Origin: Pseudomonas sp.
Lineage (GTDB): Bacteria; Pseudomonadota; Gammaproteobacteria; Pseudomonadales; Pseudomonadaceae
Direction of reading: 5' to 3'
Assembly (NCBI GenBank): GCA_030603065.1
Contig: JAUVYN010000003.1
Coordinates: 1 to 64,000, forward strand
Length of the DNA: 64,000 nt
Of the stretch, positions 19,168 through 31,658 are shown in pieces. Position 1 is the first letter of the stretch; each line of letters starts with the position of its first letter. Position numbers and translations under genes: made by a program. The notes beneath the pieces were generated by a model. That model ran no database searches. It was not told where the DNA came from and worked only from the letters and a program-made list of their open reading frames with translations.

Positions 19168-20403
19168 ATGAACGCAGCCTATGTGTCGTTGTTGCGTAAA
19201 TGGATGGCGCCGGTTTTGATCGGACTGGCCCTGACGGCCACTCAAGGATGTCTTTCCAGCGGCGGAGGAGGGAGTCGCTCCGCCCCCGCTTACGAAATCC
19301 CAGCTATGCCTCTGGCAAACGAAATGGTCACCGGTGAGCCTATTGCCGAAGCGAACCCCACGCCCCCTTCAGGGGCCGGCACCGAGCCTCCCGGCCAAAG
19401 CCAACCGCCCTTGGCAGATTCACTTAGGCCACTCCCCGATCAGCGCATCGCACTGGTGGGTGTCAATGTGGCCGGCGCCGAATTCACCGGCGATGCCCTT
19501 CCCGGCGTAGCGGGCACGCATTATTTCTTTCCGCCCAGGCATTACTTCGCAAAATGGCGTGACCGGGGGGTTCGCTCGATTCGCTTCCCGGTCAAGTGGG
19601 AGCGCTTGCAGCCTAGCCAGTTCGCCGAGCTGGATCCGGTCTACGCGGGGCTTATCGATACCATGCTCCAGCAAGCTGATCAGTACGGCATGGAAGTCCT
19701 GCTCGATGTGCACAATTACGGCCGTTACTACGGAGGTGTCATCGGACGCGACGTACCCTTCGCTGCCTACAGGGATCTGACCCGCAAGATCGCTCAACGC
19801 TGGCGCAATGCGCCGGGCCTGTACGGATACGACATCATGAACGAGCCCTATGGCTCGGCCGACCAGTACTGGCCCGAAGCAGCGCAGGCGGGCATCGATG
19901 GAATCCGGAGCTACGATGTCGCCCGGCCAATCTTCATCGAAGGTGCACACTACGCCAGTGCATCCCGATGGCCCAGCTACTCTGATGCACTGCGCAACCT
20001 GGAGGATCCCTACGACAACCTGGTGTTCTCGGCACACCTTTATCTCGATCCGGACACCAGCGGCAGTTACAAGGAGGCTCCGTCTGACAGCTTCGATACC
20101 ATGATCGGCGTACGCCGACTCACTCCGTTCGTGGAATGGTTGAAAAGGTACGGCAAGCGTGGCCATATTGGGGAATTCGGTGTACCAGGTGATGATCCCC
20201 GCTGGCTGGAAGCCATGGACAATGTACTTGCATATCTGCAGGACAATTGCATCCCAATGCATTACTGGGCTGCCGGTACACACTGGGGGAGCTACAAGCT
20301 GTCTATCGAACCGAATTCCGACGGCTCAGACAAGCCACAGTGGGCGGTGCTGAATAAGTACATCGGGCAGGGCAACTGTACCCGTTACGGCCCATTGCGC
20401 TGA
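19168..20403 (+). CDS. Lipoprotein with a GH5-type glycoside hydrolase domain
   Basis: This is a predicted surface or periplasmic glycosidase. It opens with a hydrophobic signal and a lipobox-like LTATQGC (Cys28), then SSGGGG and a Pro/Ser-rich linker to about residue 90. From there to 411 runs a TIM-barrel glycosidase domain of the clan that includes GH5 cellulases and mannanases. The acid/base glutamate is Glu226 in DIMNEP and the nucleophile is probably Glu336 in GHIGEFG. SIRFPVKWERLQP and LLDVHNYGRYY are also typical of the family. Substrate is unknown; polysaccharide or a beta-glucan is likely. The lipobox has Gln at -2 and Thr at -3, which is less usual. No related gene lies nearby. A strong hairpin follows the stop. 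Confidence 0.88.
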   Translation: MNAAYVSLLRKWMAPVLIGLALTATQGCLSSGGGGSRSAPAYEIPAMPLANEMVTGEPIAEANPTPPSGAGTEPPGQSQPPLADSLRPLPDQRIALVGVNVAGAEFTGDALPGVAGTHYFFPPRHYFAKWRDRGVRSIRFPVKWERLQPSQFAELDPVYAGLIDTMLQQADQYGMEVLLDVHNYGRYYGGVIGRDVPFAAYRDLTRKIAQRWRNAPGLYGYDIMNEPYGSADQYWPEAAQAGIDGIRSYDVARPIFIEGAHYASASRWPSYSDALRNLEDPYDNLVFSAHLYLDPDTSGSYKEAPSDSFDTMIGVRRLTPFVEWLKRYGKRGHIGEFGVPGDDPRWLEAMDNVLAYLQDNCIPMHYWAAGTHWGSYKLSIEPNSDGSDKPQWAVLNKYIGQGNCTRYGPLR

Positions 20404-20408
20404 AGATA

Positions 20409-20444
20409 ACAAGCCCGCCGAGACGCGAGTCATGGCGGGCTTGT
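20409..20444. terminator. Bidirectional terminator between the GH5 gene and gyrB
   Basis: A perfect 11-bp inverted repeat ACAAGCCCGCC/GGCGGGCTTGT with a 14-nt loop lies between two convergent stops (20403 and 20469). It can end transcription from both sides. Confidence 0.75.
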
Positions 20445-20468
20445 GGTAGGGCAGGACGACCCATGGAC

Positions 20469-23997
<3,529 letters not shown>

Positions 23998-24010
23998 CGA
24001 GGCCTCTGAC

Positions 24011-25114
24011 TCAGAGACGCATCGGCATCACGACGTAGAGACTGTCGTCGTTATCCGCTTCCTGGATCAATGCACTACTATTAGCATCCGCGAGGATGAT
24101 CTTGGCTTGCTCATGACCGAGCACGTTCATCACGTCCAGCAGATAACTGACGTTGAAGCCGATCTCCAATGGACTGCCGCTGTAATCCACTGCGAGCTCT
24201 TCCTCGGCTTCCTCCTGTTCAGGATTATTCGCCTGTATCTTCAACAGCGCATCGCTGAGCATCAGCCGGATACCACGGTATTTTTCGTTGGACAGAATGG
24301 CCGTGCGCGCGAAGGCGTTACGCAGGGACTGCCGGTCGGCAATGACGACCTTGTCGCCGCCCCTCGGAAGGACGCGCTCGTAATCCGGGAACTTGCCATC
24401 CACGAGTTTGGAGGTAAAGGTGAAATCCCCGGTAGTGGCGCGAATGTGGTGTGTGCCCAGGGTGATGCTTACCAGGTCATCTGCCTCCGCGAGCAGGCGC
24501 GCGAGCTCGAGAATACCCTTACGCGGAACGATCAACTGATAACGGTCTTGGTACTCGATATTCGCATCGACGGTGCACATGGCCATCCGATGCCCATCAG
24601 TGGCCACAGCGCGCAGCTGACCCCGATTTATCTCGAGCAACATTCCGTTCAGGTAATAGCGGACATCCTGCTGAGCCATGGCAAAGCTTGTGCGCTCGAT
24701 CAAGCGCCGAAGCTTGTTCTGACCGACCGCGAAGCTCATCGCACCGGGGCCATCCTCGACATTGGGAAAATCCGCCGCCGGCAACGTTGCCAGAGTAAAC
24801 CGGCTGCGGCCGGCCTTGATCAGCGCTTTGCCTTCCTCGACACGGAAGGAGAGCGAAGCATCGTCAGGAAGGGATTTGCAGATATCCATCAGCTTGCGCG
24901 CCGGGACAGTGATTTCCCCAGCCTCGGAGGCCTCCTCCAGCGCTATGCGACCGACCAGTTCCACCTCAAGGTCAGTGCCTGTAAGCGACAACTGGTTACC
25001 ATCTACGGCAAGTAAAACATTCGAGAGCACAGGTAGAGTCTGGCGACGTTCCACGACACCTGCGACCAGTTGCAGGGGCTTCAACAGGGCTTCGCGCTGA
25101 ATGGTAAATTGCAT
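24011..25114 (-). CDS. dnaN: DNA polymerase III sliding clamp (beta subunit)
   Basis: DnaN is the ring-shaped processivity clamp of DNA polymerase III. The 367 residues form the three repeated clamp domains. Recognisable parts are the N-terminal [39 protein letters not shown] opening, TDGHRMAMC near residue 173, [18 protein letters not shown] near 240, and the C-terminal [11 protein letters not shown] that forms the protein-binding pocket. It follows dnaA by 52 bp and precedes recF by 13 bp on the leading strand. Confidence 0.98.
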   Translation of the reverse strand: MQFTIQREALLKPLQLVAGVVERRQTLPVLSNVLLAVDGNQLSLTGTDLEVELVGRIALEEASEAGEITVPARKLMDICKSLPDDASLSFRVEEGKALIKAGRSRFTLATLPAADFPNVEDGPGAMSFAVGQNKLRRLIERTSFAMAQQDVRYYLNGMLLEINRGQLRAVATDGHRMAMCTVDANIEYQDRYQLIVPRKGILELARLLAEADDLVSITLGTHHIRATTGDFTFTSKLVDGKFPDYERVLPRGGDKVVIADRQSLRNAFARTAILSNEKYRGIRLMLSDALLKIQANNPEQEEAEEELAVDYSGSPLEIGFNVSYLLDVMNVLGHEQAKIILADANSSALIQEADNDDSLYVVMPMRL

Positions 25115-25166
25115 TGTCTTCCTTCGACCTCGTGCAAGTGGCTTTGAGCTGAACCACGACTCCCTG

Positions 25167-26657
25167 TCAGGTAGTCAGCGTTCTCAGCAAGTTCTTGTAA
25201 TCTTCGCGGATATCCGCATCGGTTTCCCGCAGCTCGGCGATCTTGCGGGTGGCATGCAGAACGGTAGTGTGATCTCGTCCGCCGAACGCATCGCCGATCT
25301 CCGGCAGGCTGTGATTGGTCAATTCCTTGGCGAGCGCCATCGCTACCTGGCGCGGTCGCGCAACCGAGCGCGAACGGCGCTTCGAGAGAATATCCGATAC
25401 CTTGATCTTGTAGTACTCGGCAACAATGCGCTGAATGTTGTCGATGCTCACCAGCTTGTCGCGTAGGGCCAGCAGATCCTTGAGCGATTCGCGAATCAGT
25501 TCGATAGTGATGTCGCGGCCCATGAAGTGAGCACTGGCAATCACACGCTTCAGCGCGCCTTCGAGCTCCCGAACGTTCGAGCTTATACGCTGAGCAATGA
25601 AAAAAGCAGCGTCATGCGGAAGGTCGATTCGCGACTGTTCGGCCTTTTTCATCAGAATGGCGACCCTGGTTTCAAGCTCGGGCGGCTCTACCGCGACGGT
25701 CAGTCCCCAGCCGAAACGTGATTTAAGGCGCTCCTCAAGCCCATCGATCTCCTTGGGGTACCGGTCGCTGGTAAGGATGACCTGCTGATTTCCCTCAAGT
25801 AACGCATTGAAGGTATGAAAGAACTCTTCCTGTGAACGCTCTTTCTTGGCAAAGAACTGAATGTCATCGATCAGAAGCGCGTCTACCGAACGATAGTAGC
25901 GCTTGAAGTCGTTGATGGCATTCATCTGCAACGCCTTGACCATATCTGCTACGAAGCGTTCGGAGTGCAGATAGACGATCTTCGCCGAGGGATTCTTCTT
26001 GAGAAGATGATTGCCCACAGCGTGCATCAGGTGCGTTTTGCCGAGGCCCACTCCACCGTACAGAAAAAGAGGGTTGTAACCGTGCTTGGGGTTGTCGGCA
26101 ACCTGCCAGGCTGCGGCACGCGCCAACTGGTTGGATTTACCCTCGACGAAATTCTCGAAGGTAAAACTGCGATTGAGATAACTTGTGTGCTTTACAAGAT
26201 TGGCACCCGTAGCATCAGCACGAGGCGGTGGCTGAGGGTCATCTTCATGGGCCCTTTGACCTGCCTCGGGTTGAAATCCCTGAGCAAGCACCTGAGTACG
26301 CGGACTAACCGGCGCAGTGGCGGGGGCAGGCGATTCCGTCTGACCAACTGTGGCCGCCACTGCGACAGGCTGAGCAGGAGGTGCCGACGCTGGCGGCGCA
26401 GCGCCACCTACGCGTCGACTGCCTATGAGCAGGGAAATCAGCGGAGCCTGACCCTGCGACAGATCATCAAGCAGCTCCTGAATCCGGTTCAGATACTTGT
26501 CATTCACCCAGTCCAGTACGAACCGGTTCGGTGCATAAAGGCGCAGCTCGGTCTGATCGCCATCCACTTGAAGCGGACGGATCCAGGTATTGAACTGCTG
26601 CGAGGGAAGCTCGTCACGCAGAAAGTCGATGCATTGCTGCCAGAGTACTACCGACAC
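25167..26657 (-). CDS. dnaA: Chromosomal replication initiator DnaA
   Basis: DnaA binds TTATCCACA boxes and melts the origin. The 496 residues have domain I (about 1-85, DnaB-interacting), a Pro/Ala-rich linker, and the AAA+ domain with Walker [10 protein letters not shown] near residue 196 and Walker [10 protein letters not shown]. The C-terminal box-binding helix-turn-helix ends with the signature [11 protein letters not shown] near 468. It is transcribed away from the origin region at 26658-27247, which holds several DnaA boxes that may also regulate dnaA itself. Confidence 0.98.
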   Translation of the reverse strand: MSVVLWQQCIDFLRDELPSQQFNTWIRPLQVDGDQTELRLYAPNRFVLDWVNDKYLNRIQELLDDLSQGQAPLISLLIGSRRVGGAAPPASAPPAQPVAVAATVGQTESPAPATAPVSPRTQVLAQGFQPEAGQRAHEDDPQPPPRADATGANLVKHTSYLNRSFTFENFVEGKSNQLARAAAWQVADNPKHGYNPLFLYGGVGLGKTHLMHAVGNHLLKKNPSAKIVYLHSERFVADMVKALQMNAINDFKRYYRSVDALLIDDIQFFAKKERSQEEFFHTFNALLEGNQQVILTSDRYPKEIDGLEERLKSRFGWGLTVAVEPPELETRVAILMKKAEQSRIDLPHDAAFFIAQRISSNVRELEGALKRVIASAHFMGRDITIELIRESLKDLLALRDKLVSIDNIQRIVAEYYKIKVSDILSKRRSRSVARPRQVAMALAKELTNHSLPEIGDAFGGRDHTTVLHATRKIAELRETDADIREDYKNLLRTLTT

Positions 26658-26774
26658 TAAATCCCCCGGTTCGCCAGCCCTTGCGCGGCTCGTTTCGTTA
26701 TAAGGCAGAACAGCGCGCTAGAGGGCAGCCGTTCCCGTTTCGCCAAGCTCGCATTCTAGCCCGATACGTCTCAG

Positions 26775-26783
26775 TTATCCACA
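26775..26783 (+). promoter_or_regulatory. dnaA: DnaA box
   Basis: Perfect TTATCCACA, 118 bp upstream of the dnaA start. It is suited to origin function and to dnaA autoregulation. Confidence 0.8.
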
Positions 26784-26944
26784 TTTTCGGGGAGGGGCCA
26801 AGGGTTAGGCCAGCTGCAATCCATCCGCTTACACACCAGGCGGCAGGCTGGCAGAACCCTTGCATAGCGCGGCCTTGAGCCCTGTGGGAAACGTATCGAA
26901 AGCCCTGTTGAAAAAATGGCACAGGGGGAGTGAATAAGATGGCC

Positions 26945-26971
26945 TGTGGATATCCCACTGTTTTATCCACA
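26945..26971. promoter_or_regulatory. Pair of DnaA boxes, opposite orientation
   Basis: A minus-strand box with one mismatch (TGTGGATAT, 26945-26953) and a perfect plus-strand TTATCCACA (26963-26971) are 9 bp apart, facing each other. Confidence 0.75.
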
Positions 26972-27163
26972 GGCTGCCAACATTGTAGGGAGCCCTTCAT
27001 CAACAACAGGTCCACCGGGTTATCAGACCGCCCAACGATAATGATGATGAGCCTTCCAACGACTTTTCCACAGGCTCAGGACGCTACATATACATTCGTA
27101 AGAACTATCTTTTTCAAAGATCTGATTTTCTATAGTTTTTGTATTCAGAACGATCAAATGAAA

Positions 27164-27192
27164 TTGACCGGGGAAGGCTTATTCTCTAGAAT
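27164..27192 (+). promoter_or_regulatory. Sigma-70 promoter of rpmH-rnpA
   Basis: TTGACC and TAGAAT are separated by exactly 17 bp, ending 55 bp before the rpmH ATG. Both hexamers match the consensus in at least 5 of 6 and 5 of 6 positions respectively. Confidence 0.75.
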
Positions 27193-27247
27193 TGCCGGTC
27201 CCTTGAAGGGGCTCATTGGCTCTGACGAATTACTCAGGTATCTGAAG

Positions 27248-27382
27248 ATGAAAAGAACTTTCCAACCCAGCGTTCTCAAGCGCAAGCGTAACCATGGTTT
27301 CCGTGCTCGTATGGCCACCAAGAACGGCCGTGCCGTGCTGGCTCGTCGTCGCGCCAAAGGCCGCAAGATTCTGTCAGCCTAA
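27248..27382 (+). CDS. rpmH: 50S ribosomal protein L34
   Basis: L34 is a small basic protein of the large ribosomal subunit. The 44-residue sequence is nearly invariant: [20 protein letters not shown] followed by [20 protein letters not shown]. The ATG at 27248 is the family start, although the frame is open further upstream. It is the first gene of rpmH-rnpA-yidD-yidC-mnmE reading rightward from the origin, and a good promoter lies 55 bp upstream. Confidence 0.99.
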   Translation: MKRTFQPSVLKRKRNHGFRARMATKNGRAVLARRRAKGRKILSA

Positions 27383-27383
27383 G

Positions 27384-27410
27384 ACCCGAGATTGCAGGTG
27401 GATCTCGGGT
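27384..27410 (+). promoter_or_regulatory. rnpA: Hairpin enclosing the rnpA start codon
   Basis: A perfect 9-bp inverted repeat ACCCGAGAT/ATCTCGGGT has a 9-nt loop (27393-27401) that contains the likely GTG start of rnpA (27398-27400), and its left arm contains the only Shine-Dalgarno-like GAG. It begins directly after the rpmH stop. No T run follows, so translational control or mRNA processing is more likely than termination. Confidence 0.65.
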
Positions 27411-27796
27411 TCGGCCGTGACTGCAGGCTACTGACGCCTGCTCAGTTCAAGGCAGTATTCGATGGAGCCCCCTGCAAGGCTTCGGGACCCAGTCTTCTGC
27501 TACTGGCTAGACCAAATGGTCTGGATCAGAGTCGGCTGGGCTTGGTCATTGCCAAGAAGAATGTCCGCCGCGCCGTAGACCGTAACCGAGTAAAGCGTGT
27601 CGCTCGTGAGTCCTTTCGGCATCATCGGGACGGCCTCGGCAGTCTGGACATCGTCGTACTGGCCCGAAAGGGGCTGGGCGAACTTGATAATGCGGCGTTG
27701 CATGCCCTGTTCTCGGACATGTGGCGCCGGTTGATTCGATCGGCTGAAAAACATCACCGCTCACGCAATTCCGGACCCCCGTCATCCCATGCGTAA
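27398..27796 (+). CDS. rnpA: Ribonuclease P protein component
   Basis: RnpA is the protein subunit of RNase P, which matures the 5' ends of tRNAs with the catalytic RNA M1. The family signature is present: [13 protein letters not shown] at the start, then [29 protein letters not shown], the basic RNR RNA-binding motif. I prefer the GTG at 27398 (132 residues); a TTG at 27392 is in frame two codons earlier but has no usable ribosome-binding site. The start lies in the loop of a hairpin at 27384-27410. The 3' end overlaps yidD by 8 bp. Confidence 0.95.
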   Translation: MDLGFGRDCRLLTPAQFKAVFDGAPCKASGPSLLLLARPNGLDQSRLGLVIAKKNVRRAVDRNRVKRVARESFRHHRDGLGSLDIVVLARKGLGELDNAALHALFSDMWRRLIRSAEKHHRSRNSGPPSSHA

Positions 27797-28040
27797 TCTG
27801 GCGCTCGGACTGATCAAGGTTTATCGCTACGCTATCAGTCCACTGATGGCCAGCCATTGTCGTTTCTATCCCTCCTGTTCCTGCTATGCCCAGGAAGCCA
27901 TCGAACAGCATGGCTTGTTGCGCGGTACCTTGCTTGGTGCGCGTCGTCTGTCACGCTGCCACCCCTGGAACCCGGGAGGATATGATCCGGTACCTCCACC
28001 TCCTGCCAACCATAATTCCCAGATGGCCAAGAAACCATGA
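27789..28040 (+). CDS. yidD: Membrane protein insertion efficiency factor YidD
   Basis: YidD is a small inner-membrane-associated protein that helps YidC-dependent insertion. The 83 residues contain the family motif [20 protein letters not shown] and [13 protein letters not shown] with conserved cysteines ([11 protein letters not shown] and RCHPW). It overlaps rnpA by 8 bp and yidC by 4 bp (ATGA), so all three are coupled. A hydrophobic face near the N-terminus is probably amphipathic rather than transmembrane. Confidence 0.96.
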   Translation: MRNLALGLIKVYRYAISPLMASHCRFYPSCSCYAQEAIEQHGLLRGTLLGARRLSRCHPWNPGGYDPVPPPPANHNSQMAKKP

Positions 28041-29725
28041 ACCTGCAACGAAACATCCTCATTGCTGCTTTGCTCGTGATTACCTATCTCATGGTTTTGC
28101 AGTGGAACAATGACTACGGCCAGGTAGCCTTGCCTGAGCAGGCGACCGCAGCGGCGCCCGCGACCGGAACCGATCTGCCCGACGTCAGCCCGGCGCCCGC
28201 CGAAGCCGACGCAGACGTGCCGGACATCGCCGGCGACCAGGTTGCCGAGCCACAAGCCCCCGCGACCCCTGCGGTGGTCACCGGCCAGCTGATCAGCGTT
28301 GAGACCGATGAGTTGCTGGTAACCATCGACCCGCTGGGGGGCGATATCGTATCGCTCTCACTGCCAGGTTACCCGGCCCGCAAGGACCGCCCGGATGTGC
28401 CTTTCCAGCTGCTGGAACAGACTACCAACCGTGTTTATGTCTCCCAGAGTGGCCTGGCCGGCCGCAACGGTCCGGACGCCCGTGAAGGTGGACGTCCGCT
28501 GTTCACCTCGGCCGAGACCAGCTACCGGCTGGCCGACGGCAGCGACACCCTGGTGGTCGATCTGACCTTCAGCGAAAACGACGTCAACTACATCAAGCGT
28601 TTCACATTCACTCGGGGCGATTATCTGATCGGTGTCGAATACCTGATCGACAACCAGAGCGACGAAGCCTGGACCGGCAACCTGTTCGGCCAGATCAAGC
28701 GTGACCGCAGCGGCGATCCCTCAAGCAGCAGCGCTACCGGCATGGCCACCTACCTGGGCGCTGCCTACTGGAGTGCCGACCAGTCCTATACCAAGGTCAA
28801 CTTCTCGGATATGGACAAGGCACGCCTGCGCGAAACCGTCAACGGTGGATGGATTGCGTGGCTGCAACACTACTTCGTGAGTGCCTGGGTTCCGAATGCC
28901 GAACAGCCGCACGTCTACCAGACCCGTCGTGACAGCCAGGGCAACTACATCGTCGGCTTCGTGAGTCCGGCGGCCACAATCGCGCCGGGTGAGCAGGGCA
29001 GTCTGCGCGCCGACTTCTATGCCGGTCCGAAGATCCAGGATCGTCTGCGCGCCATTTCCCCCGGACTGGAGCTGACCGTAGACTACGGTTTCCTCTGGTG
29101 GATTGCCCAGCCGCTATTCTTCGTCCTCAGCCTTATCCACAGCTTTGTCGGCAACTGGGGCTGGAGCATCATTCTGCTAACCGTACTGATCAAGCTGATC
29201 TTCTATCCCCTGTCCGCTACCAGCTACCGCTCGATGGCCAACATGCGTCGGGTTGCGCCCAAGCTGCAGGCACTGCGCGAACAGTACGGTGACGACCGTC
29301 AGAAGATGTCCCAGGGCATGATGGAGCTGTACAAGAAGGAGAAGATCAATCCGCTGGGCGGCTGTCTGCCGATCCTGGTTCAGATGCCGGTGTTCATCGC
29401 GCTCTACTGGACCCTGATGGAAAGCGTGGAAATGCGTCAGGCCGAGTGGCTTGGCTGGATCACCGACCTGTCGGTCAAGGATCCGCTGTTCATACTACCG
29501 ATCCTGATGGGCGTGACCATGTACATCCAGCAACTGCTCAACCCGGCGCCGCCGGATCCGATGCAGGCCAAGGTGCTGAAGATGCTGCCTATCATCTTCA
29601 CCTTCTTCTTCCTGTGGTTCCCGGCAGGTCTGGTACTGTACTGGGTAGTCAACAACATCCTGTCCATTGCCCAGCAGTGGTACATTACCCGGCAGATCGA
29701 GAAGGGCGCCCAGGCCAAGACCTGA
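28037..29725 (+). CDS. yidC: Membrane protein insertase YidC
   Basis: YidC inserts and folds inner-membrane proteins alone or with SecYEG. The 562 residues have an N-terminal membrane segment ([18 protein letters not shown]), a Pro/Ala-rich linker, a large periplasmic beta domain (about 80-340), and the conserved C-terminal core with five membrane segments. Core motifs include [32 protein letters not shown] near residue 373 and [21 protein letters not shown] near 433. The overlap with yidD and the downstream terminator define the end of the rpmH-to-yidC group. Confidence 0.98.
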   Translation: MNLQRNILIAALLVITYLMVLQWNNDYGQVALPEQATAAAPATGTDLPDVSPAPAEADADVPDIAGDQVAEPQAPATPAVVTGQLISVETDELLVTIDPLGGDIVSLSLPGYPARKDRPDVPFQLLEQTTNRVYVSQSGLAGRNGPDAREGGRPLFTSAETSYRLADGSDTLVVDLTFSENDVNYIKRFTFTRGDYLIGVEYLIDNQSDEAWTGNLFGQIKRDRSGDPSSSSATGMATYLGAAYWSADQSYTKVNFSDMDKARLRETVNGGWIAWLQHYFVSAWVPNAEQPHVYQTRRDSQGNYIVGFVSPAATIAPGEQGSLRADFYAGPKIQDRLRAISPGLELTVDYGFLWWIAQPLFFVLSLIHSFVGNWGWSIILLTVLIKLIFYPLSATSYRSMANMRRVAPKLQALREQYGDDRQKMSQGMMELYKKEKINPLGGCLPILVQMPVFIALYWTLMESVEMRQAEWLGWITDLSVKDPLFILPILMGVTMYIQQLLNPAPPDPMQAKVLKMLPIIFTFFFLWFPAGLVLYWVVNNILSIAQQWYITRQIEKGAQAKT

Positions 29726-29743
29726 CGCCAACTGCCGCTTCGC

Positions 29744-29768
29744 AAACGCCCCGATCACGGGGCGTTTT
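29744..29768 (+). terminator. Intrinsic terminator after yidC
   Basis: AAACGCCCC/GGGGCGTTT form a 9-bp stem with a 6-nt loop followed by TTGCTATTTGTTCT. The mnmE ATG begins 27 bp after it. Confidence 0.75.
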
Positions 29769-29794
29769 GCTATTTGTTCTCCAGGAGTGCAGCC

Positions 29795-31165
29795 ATGAGC
29801 CGCGACTACCACGCCGATACCATTGCCGCCATCGCCACACCACCCGGGCAGGGAGGCGTGGGTATCGTTCGGGTATCGGGACCACGGGCACTGGATGTGG
29901 CAAGATCCATCAGCGGCCTAGAGCCCCGTCCGCGCCACGCTCATTACGGTCCTTTTCTCGATCAAGGCCTGCCGCTGGATCAGGGACTGACGCTGTTCTT
30001 CCCAGGCCCGCACTCATTCACCGGTGAAGATGTACTTGAGCTGCACGGACATGGTGGTCCGGTGGTGATGGATCTGTTGCTGCGCGCCTGCCTGAAACAG
30101 GGCGCTCGGCTGGCTCGACCCGGCGAGTTCAGCGAACGGGCCTTTTTGAACGACAAGCTCGATCTGGCTCAGGCCGAGGCCATCGCCGACCTGATCGAGG
30201 CCAGCTCCGAGCAGGCAGCCCGCAATGCCGTCCAGTCGTTGCAGGGCGCTTTCTCCCGGCGCGTCGAGGCCCTCACCGAGTCACTGATCTCGCTACGTAT
30301 CTATGTCGAGGCCGCAATCGATTTTCCGGAAGAAGAGATCGATTTCCTGGCTGACGGACATGTCATGACCCAGCTCGAGGCAGTTCGTCAGGATCTGGCA
30401 GAGGTACAGCGTCAGGCGGGGCAGGGTGCACTGCTGCGGGACGGCATGACGGTAGTGATCGCCGGCCGGCCCAATGCGGGAAAATCCAGCCTGCTGAACG
30501 CCTTGGCGGGACGTGAGAGCGCGATCGTGACCGATATCGCCGGTACCACCCGGGATATCTTGCGTGAACACATCCTCATCGACGGTATGCCGCTGCATGT
30601 CATCGATACCGCCGGTCTGCGCGACACCGACGACCCGGTGGAAAAGATCGGCGTGGAAAGGGCCGTGAACGCCATTGCCGAAGCTGATCGGATTCTCCTG
30701 CTGGTCGATGCCAGCCAGCCCGAGGCAGCCAATCCGGAAAGCCTGTGGCCGGAGCTGCTGGCGGTACGCCCGGACCCAGCCCGGGTCACGCTGGTGCACA
30801 ACAAGATAGACTTGATTGGCGCTGCAGCAAGTCTCGAAACGGATCAGGACGGTAGTGTCACGCTGCGTCTCTGCGCCCGTAGCGGTGCCGGGCTGGACCT
30901 GCTTCGCGAACACCTGAAACAGTGCATGGGCTACGAGCAGACTGCAGAAAGCCTGTTCAGCGCCCGCCGGCGACATCTCGACGCGCTGCAGCAGGCCGCC
31001 GAGCTACTTGAGCACGGCCAGCAGCAGCTGACTCTGCTGGGCGCTGGAGAACTGCTGGCCGAGGACCTGCGCATGGCCCAGCAGGCGCTGGGCACCATTA
31101 CCGGTGCCTTCAGCGCTGACGACCTGCTGGGTCGCATCTTCTCCAGCTTCTGCATCGGTAAGTAG
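29795..31165 (+). CDS. mnmE: tRNA uridine-5-carboxymethylaminomethyl modification GTPase MnmE
   Basis: MnmE, with MnmG, modifies U34 of tRNAs reading split codon boxes. The 456 residues start [24 protein letters not shown] and contain an N-terminal folate-binding domain, a helical domain, and an inserted G domain with [10 protein letters not shown] near residue 224, [16 protein letters not shown] and NKID. The C-terminal FCIGK carries the catalytic Cys. Frame openings upstream of 29795 lack a family match and the ATG has an AGGAG 9 nt before it. Its partner mnmG starts 493 bp downstream, across the second DnaA-box cluster. Confidence 0.98.
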   Translation: MSRDYHADTIAAIATPPGQGGVGIVRVSGPRALDVARSISGLEPRPRHAHYGPFLDQGLPLDQGLTLFFPGPHSFTGEDVLELHGHGGPVVMDLLLRACLKQGARLARPGEFSERAFLNDKLDLAQAEAIADLIEASSEQAARNAVQSLQGAFSRRVEALTESLISLRIYVEAAIDFPEEEIDFLADGHVMTQLEAVRQDLAEVQRQAGQGALLRDGMTVVIAGRPNAGKSSLLNALAGRESAIVTDIAGTTRDILREHILIDGMPLHVIDTAGLRDTDDPVEKIGVERAVNAIAEADRILLLVDASQPEAANPESLWPELLAVRPDPARVTLVHNKIDLIGAAASLETDQDGSVTLRLCARSGAGLDLLREHLKQCMGYEQTAESLFSARRRHLDALQQAAELLEHGQQQLTLLGAGELLAEDLRMAQQALGTITGAFSADDLLGRIFSSFCIGK

Positions 31166-31658
31166 CGACCCCTCCCTGCGGGGAGGTGCCCCCGCCCACC
31201 TTCGACTAGTTCGCCTGCGTTTTTCCGAGCGACGTTCGCGTCCACTCGCCTTAAATCCGCCTTATGAAACCCTGTGCAAAACCTGGTCTGGACGCTCTTC
31301 ACAACCACTCTGGAAAGCTGGGTAAAAATGACGTTGTGGACAACCCGAACAGTTATCCACATGAACCCAGGGGATCTGAGCAGGGGATGTCACCAGCCGG
31401 TCAACATACTTTTAATCGCTCCAAGTAATTGATCTAATTGTTTAAAAATGACTTTTCCACAGAAGGGTGAGCATTCATATACAGCATTAGAATCAAGCTT
31501 TTAAATATCTTTCTTTTATTTTTTACAGTTATCCACCTGGGTGACACCTCTATCTGAGCTGTTCAAAAAATGTTCACCCTGGCTGCAATTTCACCCTACT
31601 CGGCCTATAATCAGCCCCTTTTCCCAAGGCCCGGCCCTGTCCGGCAACGAGGTGAGCA
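31166..31658. other. AT-rich gene-free region with DnaA boxes between mnmE and mnmG
   Basis: This 493-bp interval has no plausible gene. It contains a perfect DnaA box TTATCCACA at 31353-31361 and three boxes with one mismatch: TGTGGACAA at 31335-31343 (minus-strand box), TTTTCCACA at 31453-31461, and TTATCCACC at 31529-31537. Between 31408 and 31530 the sequence is strongly AT-rich with long A/T runs, unlike the surrounding GC-rich DNA. The E. coli origin lies beside gidA (mnmG), so this may be a second origin element or DnaA-titration site, as well as the mnmG promoter. A weak hairpin CCTCCC/GGGAGG (31171-31186) follows mnmE. Confidence 0.75.
31335..31361. promoter_or_regulatory. Pair of DnaA boxes upstream of mnmG
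   Basis: A minus-strand one-mismatch box (31335-31343) and a perfect plus-strand TTATCCACA (31353-31361) are 9 bp apart in the same inverted arrangement and spacing as the pair at 26945-26971. Confidence 0.7.

Larger units (their letters stand above)
26658..27247. other. Candidate chromosome origin (oriC) between dnaA and rpmH
   Basis: This 590-bp gene-free stretch contains two perfect DnaA boxes TTATCCACA (26775-26783 and 26963-26971, plus strand). It also holds two boxes with one mismatch: TGTGGATAT at 26945-26953, which is a minus-strand box, and TTTTCCACA at 27064-27072. A markedly AT-rich segment lies at about 27085-27165 and could be the unwinding element. The dnaA-rpmH interval is the established origin position in Pseudomonas. 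Gene orientation diverges here, with replication genes reading left and rpmH onward reading right, as expected at an origin. The rpmH promoter occupies the right end. Confidence 0.85.

Noticed and set aside
26881..26893. TGTGGGAAA near the origin considered as a DnaA box
   Set aside because: Two mismatches to the box consensus on the minus strand; not counted.
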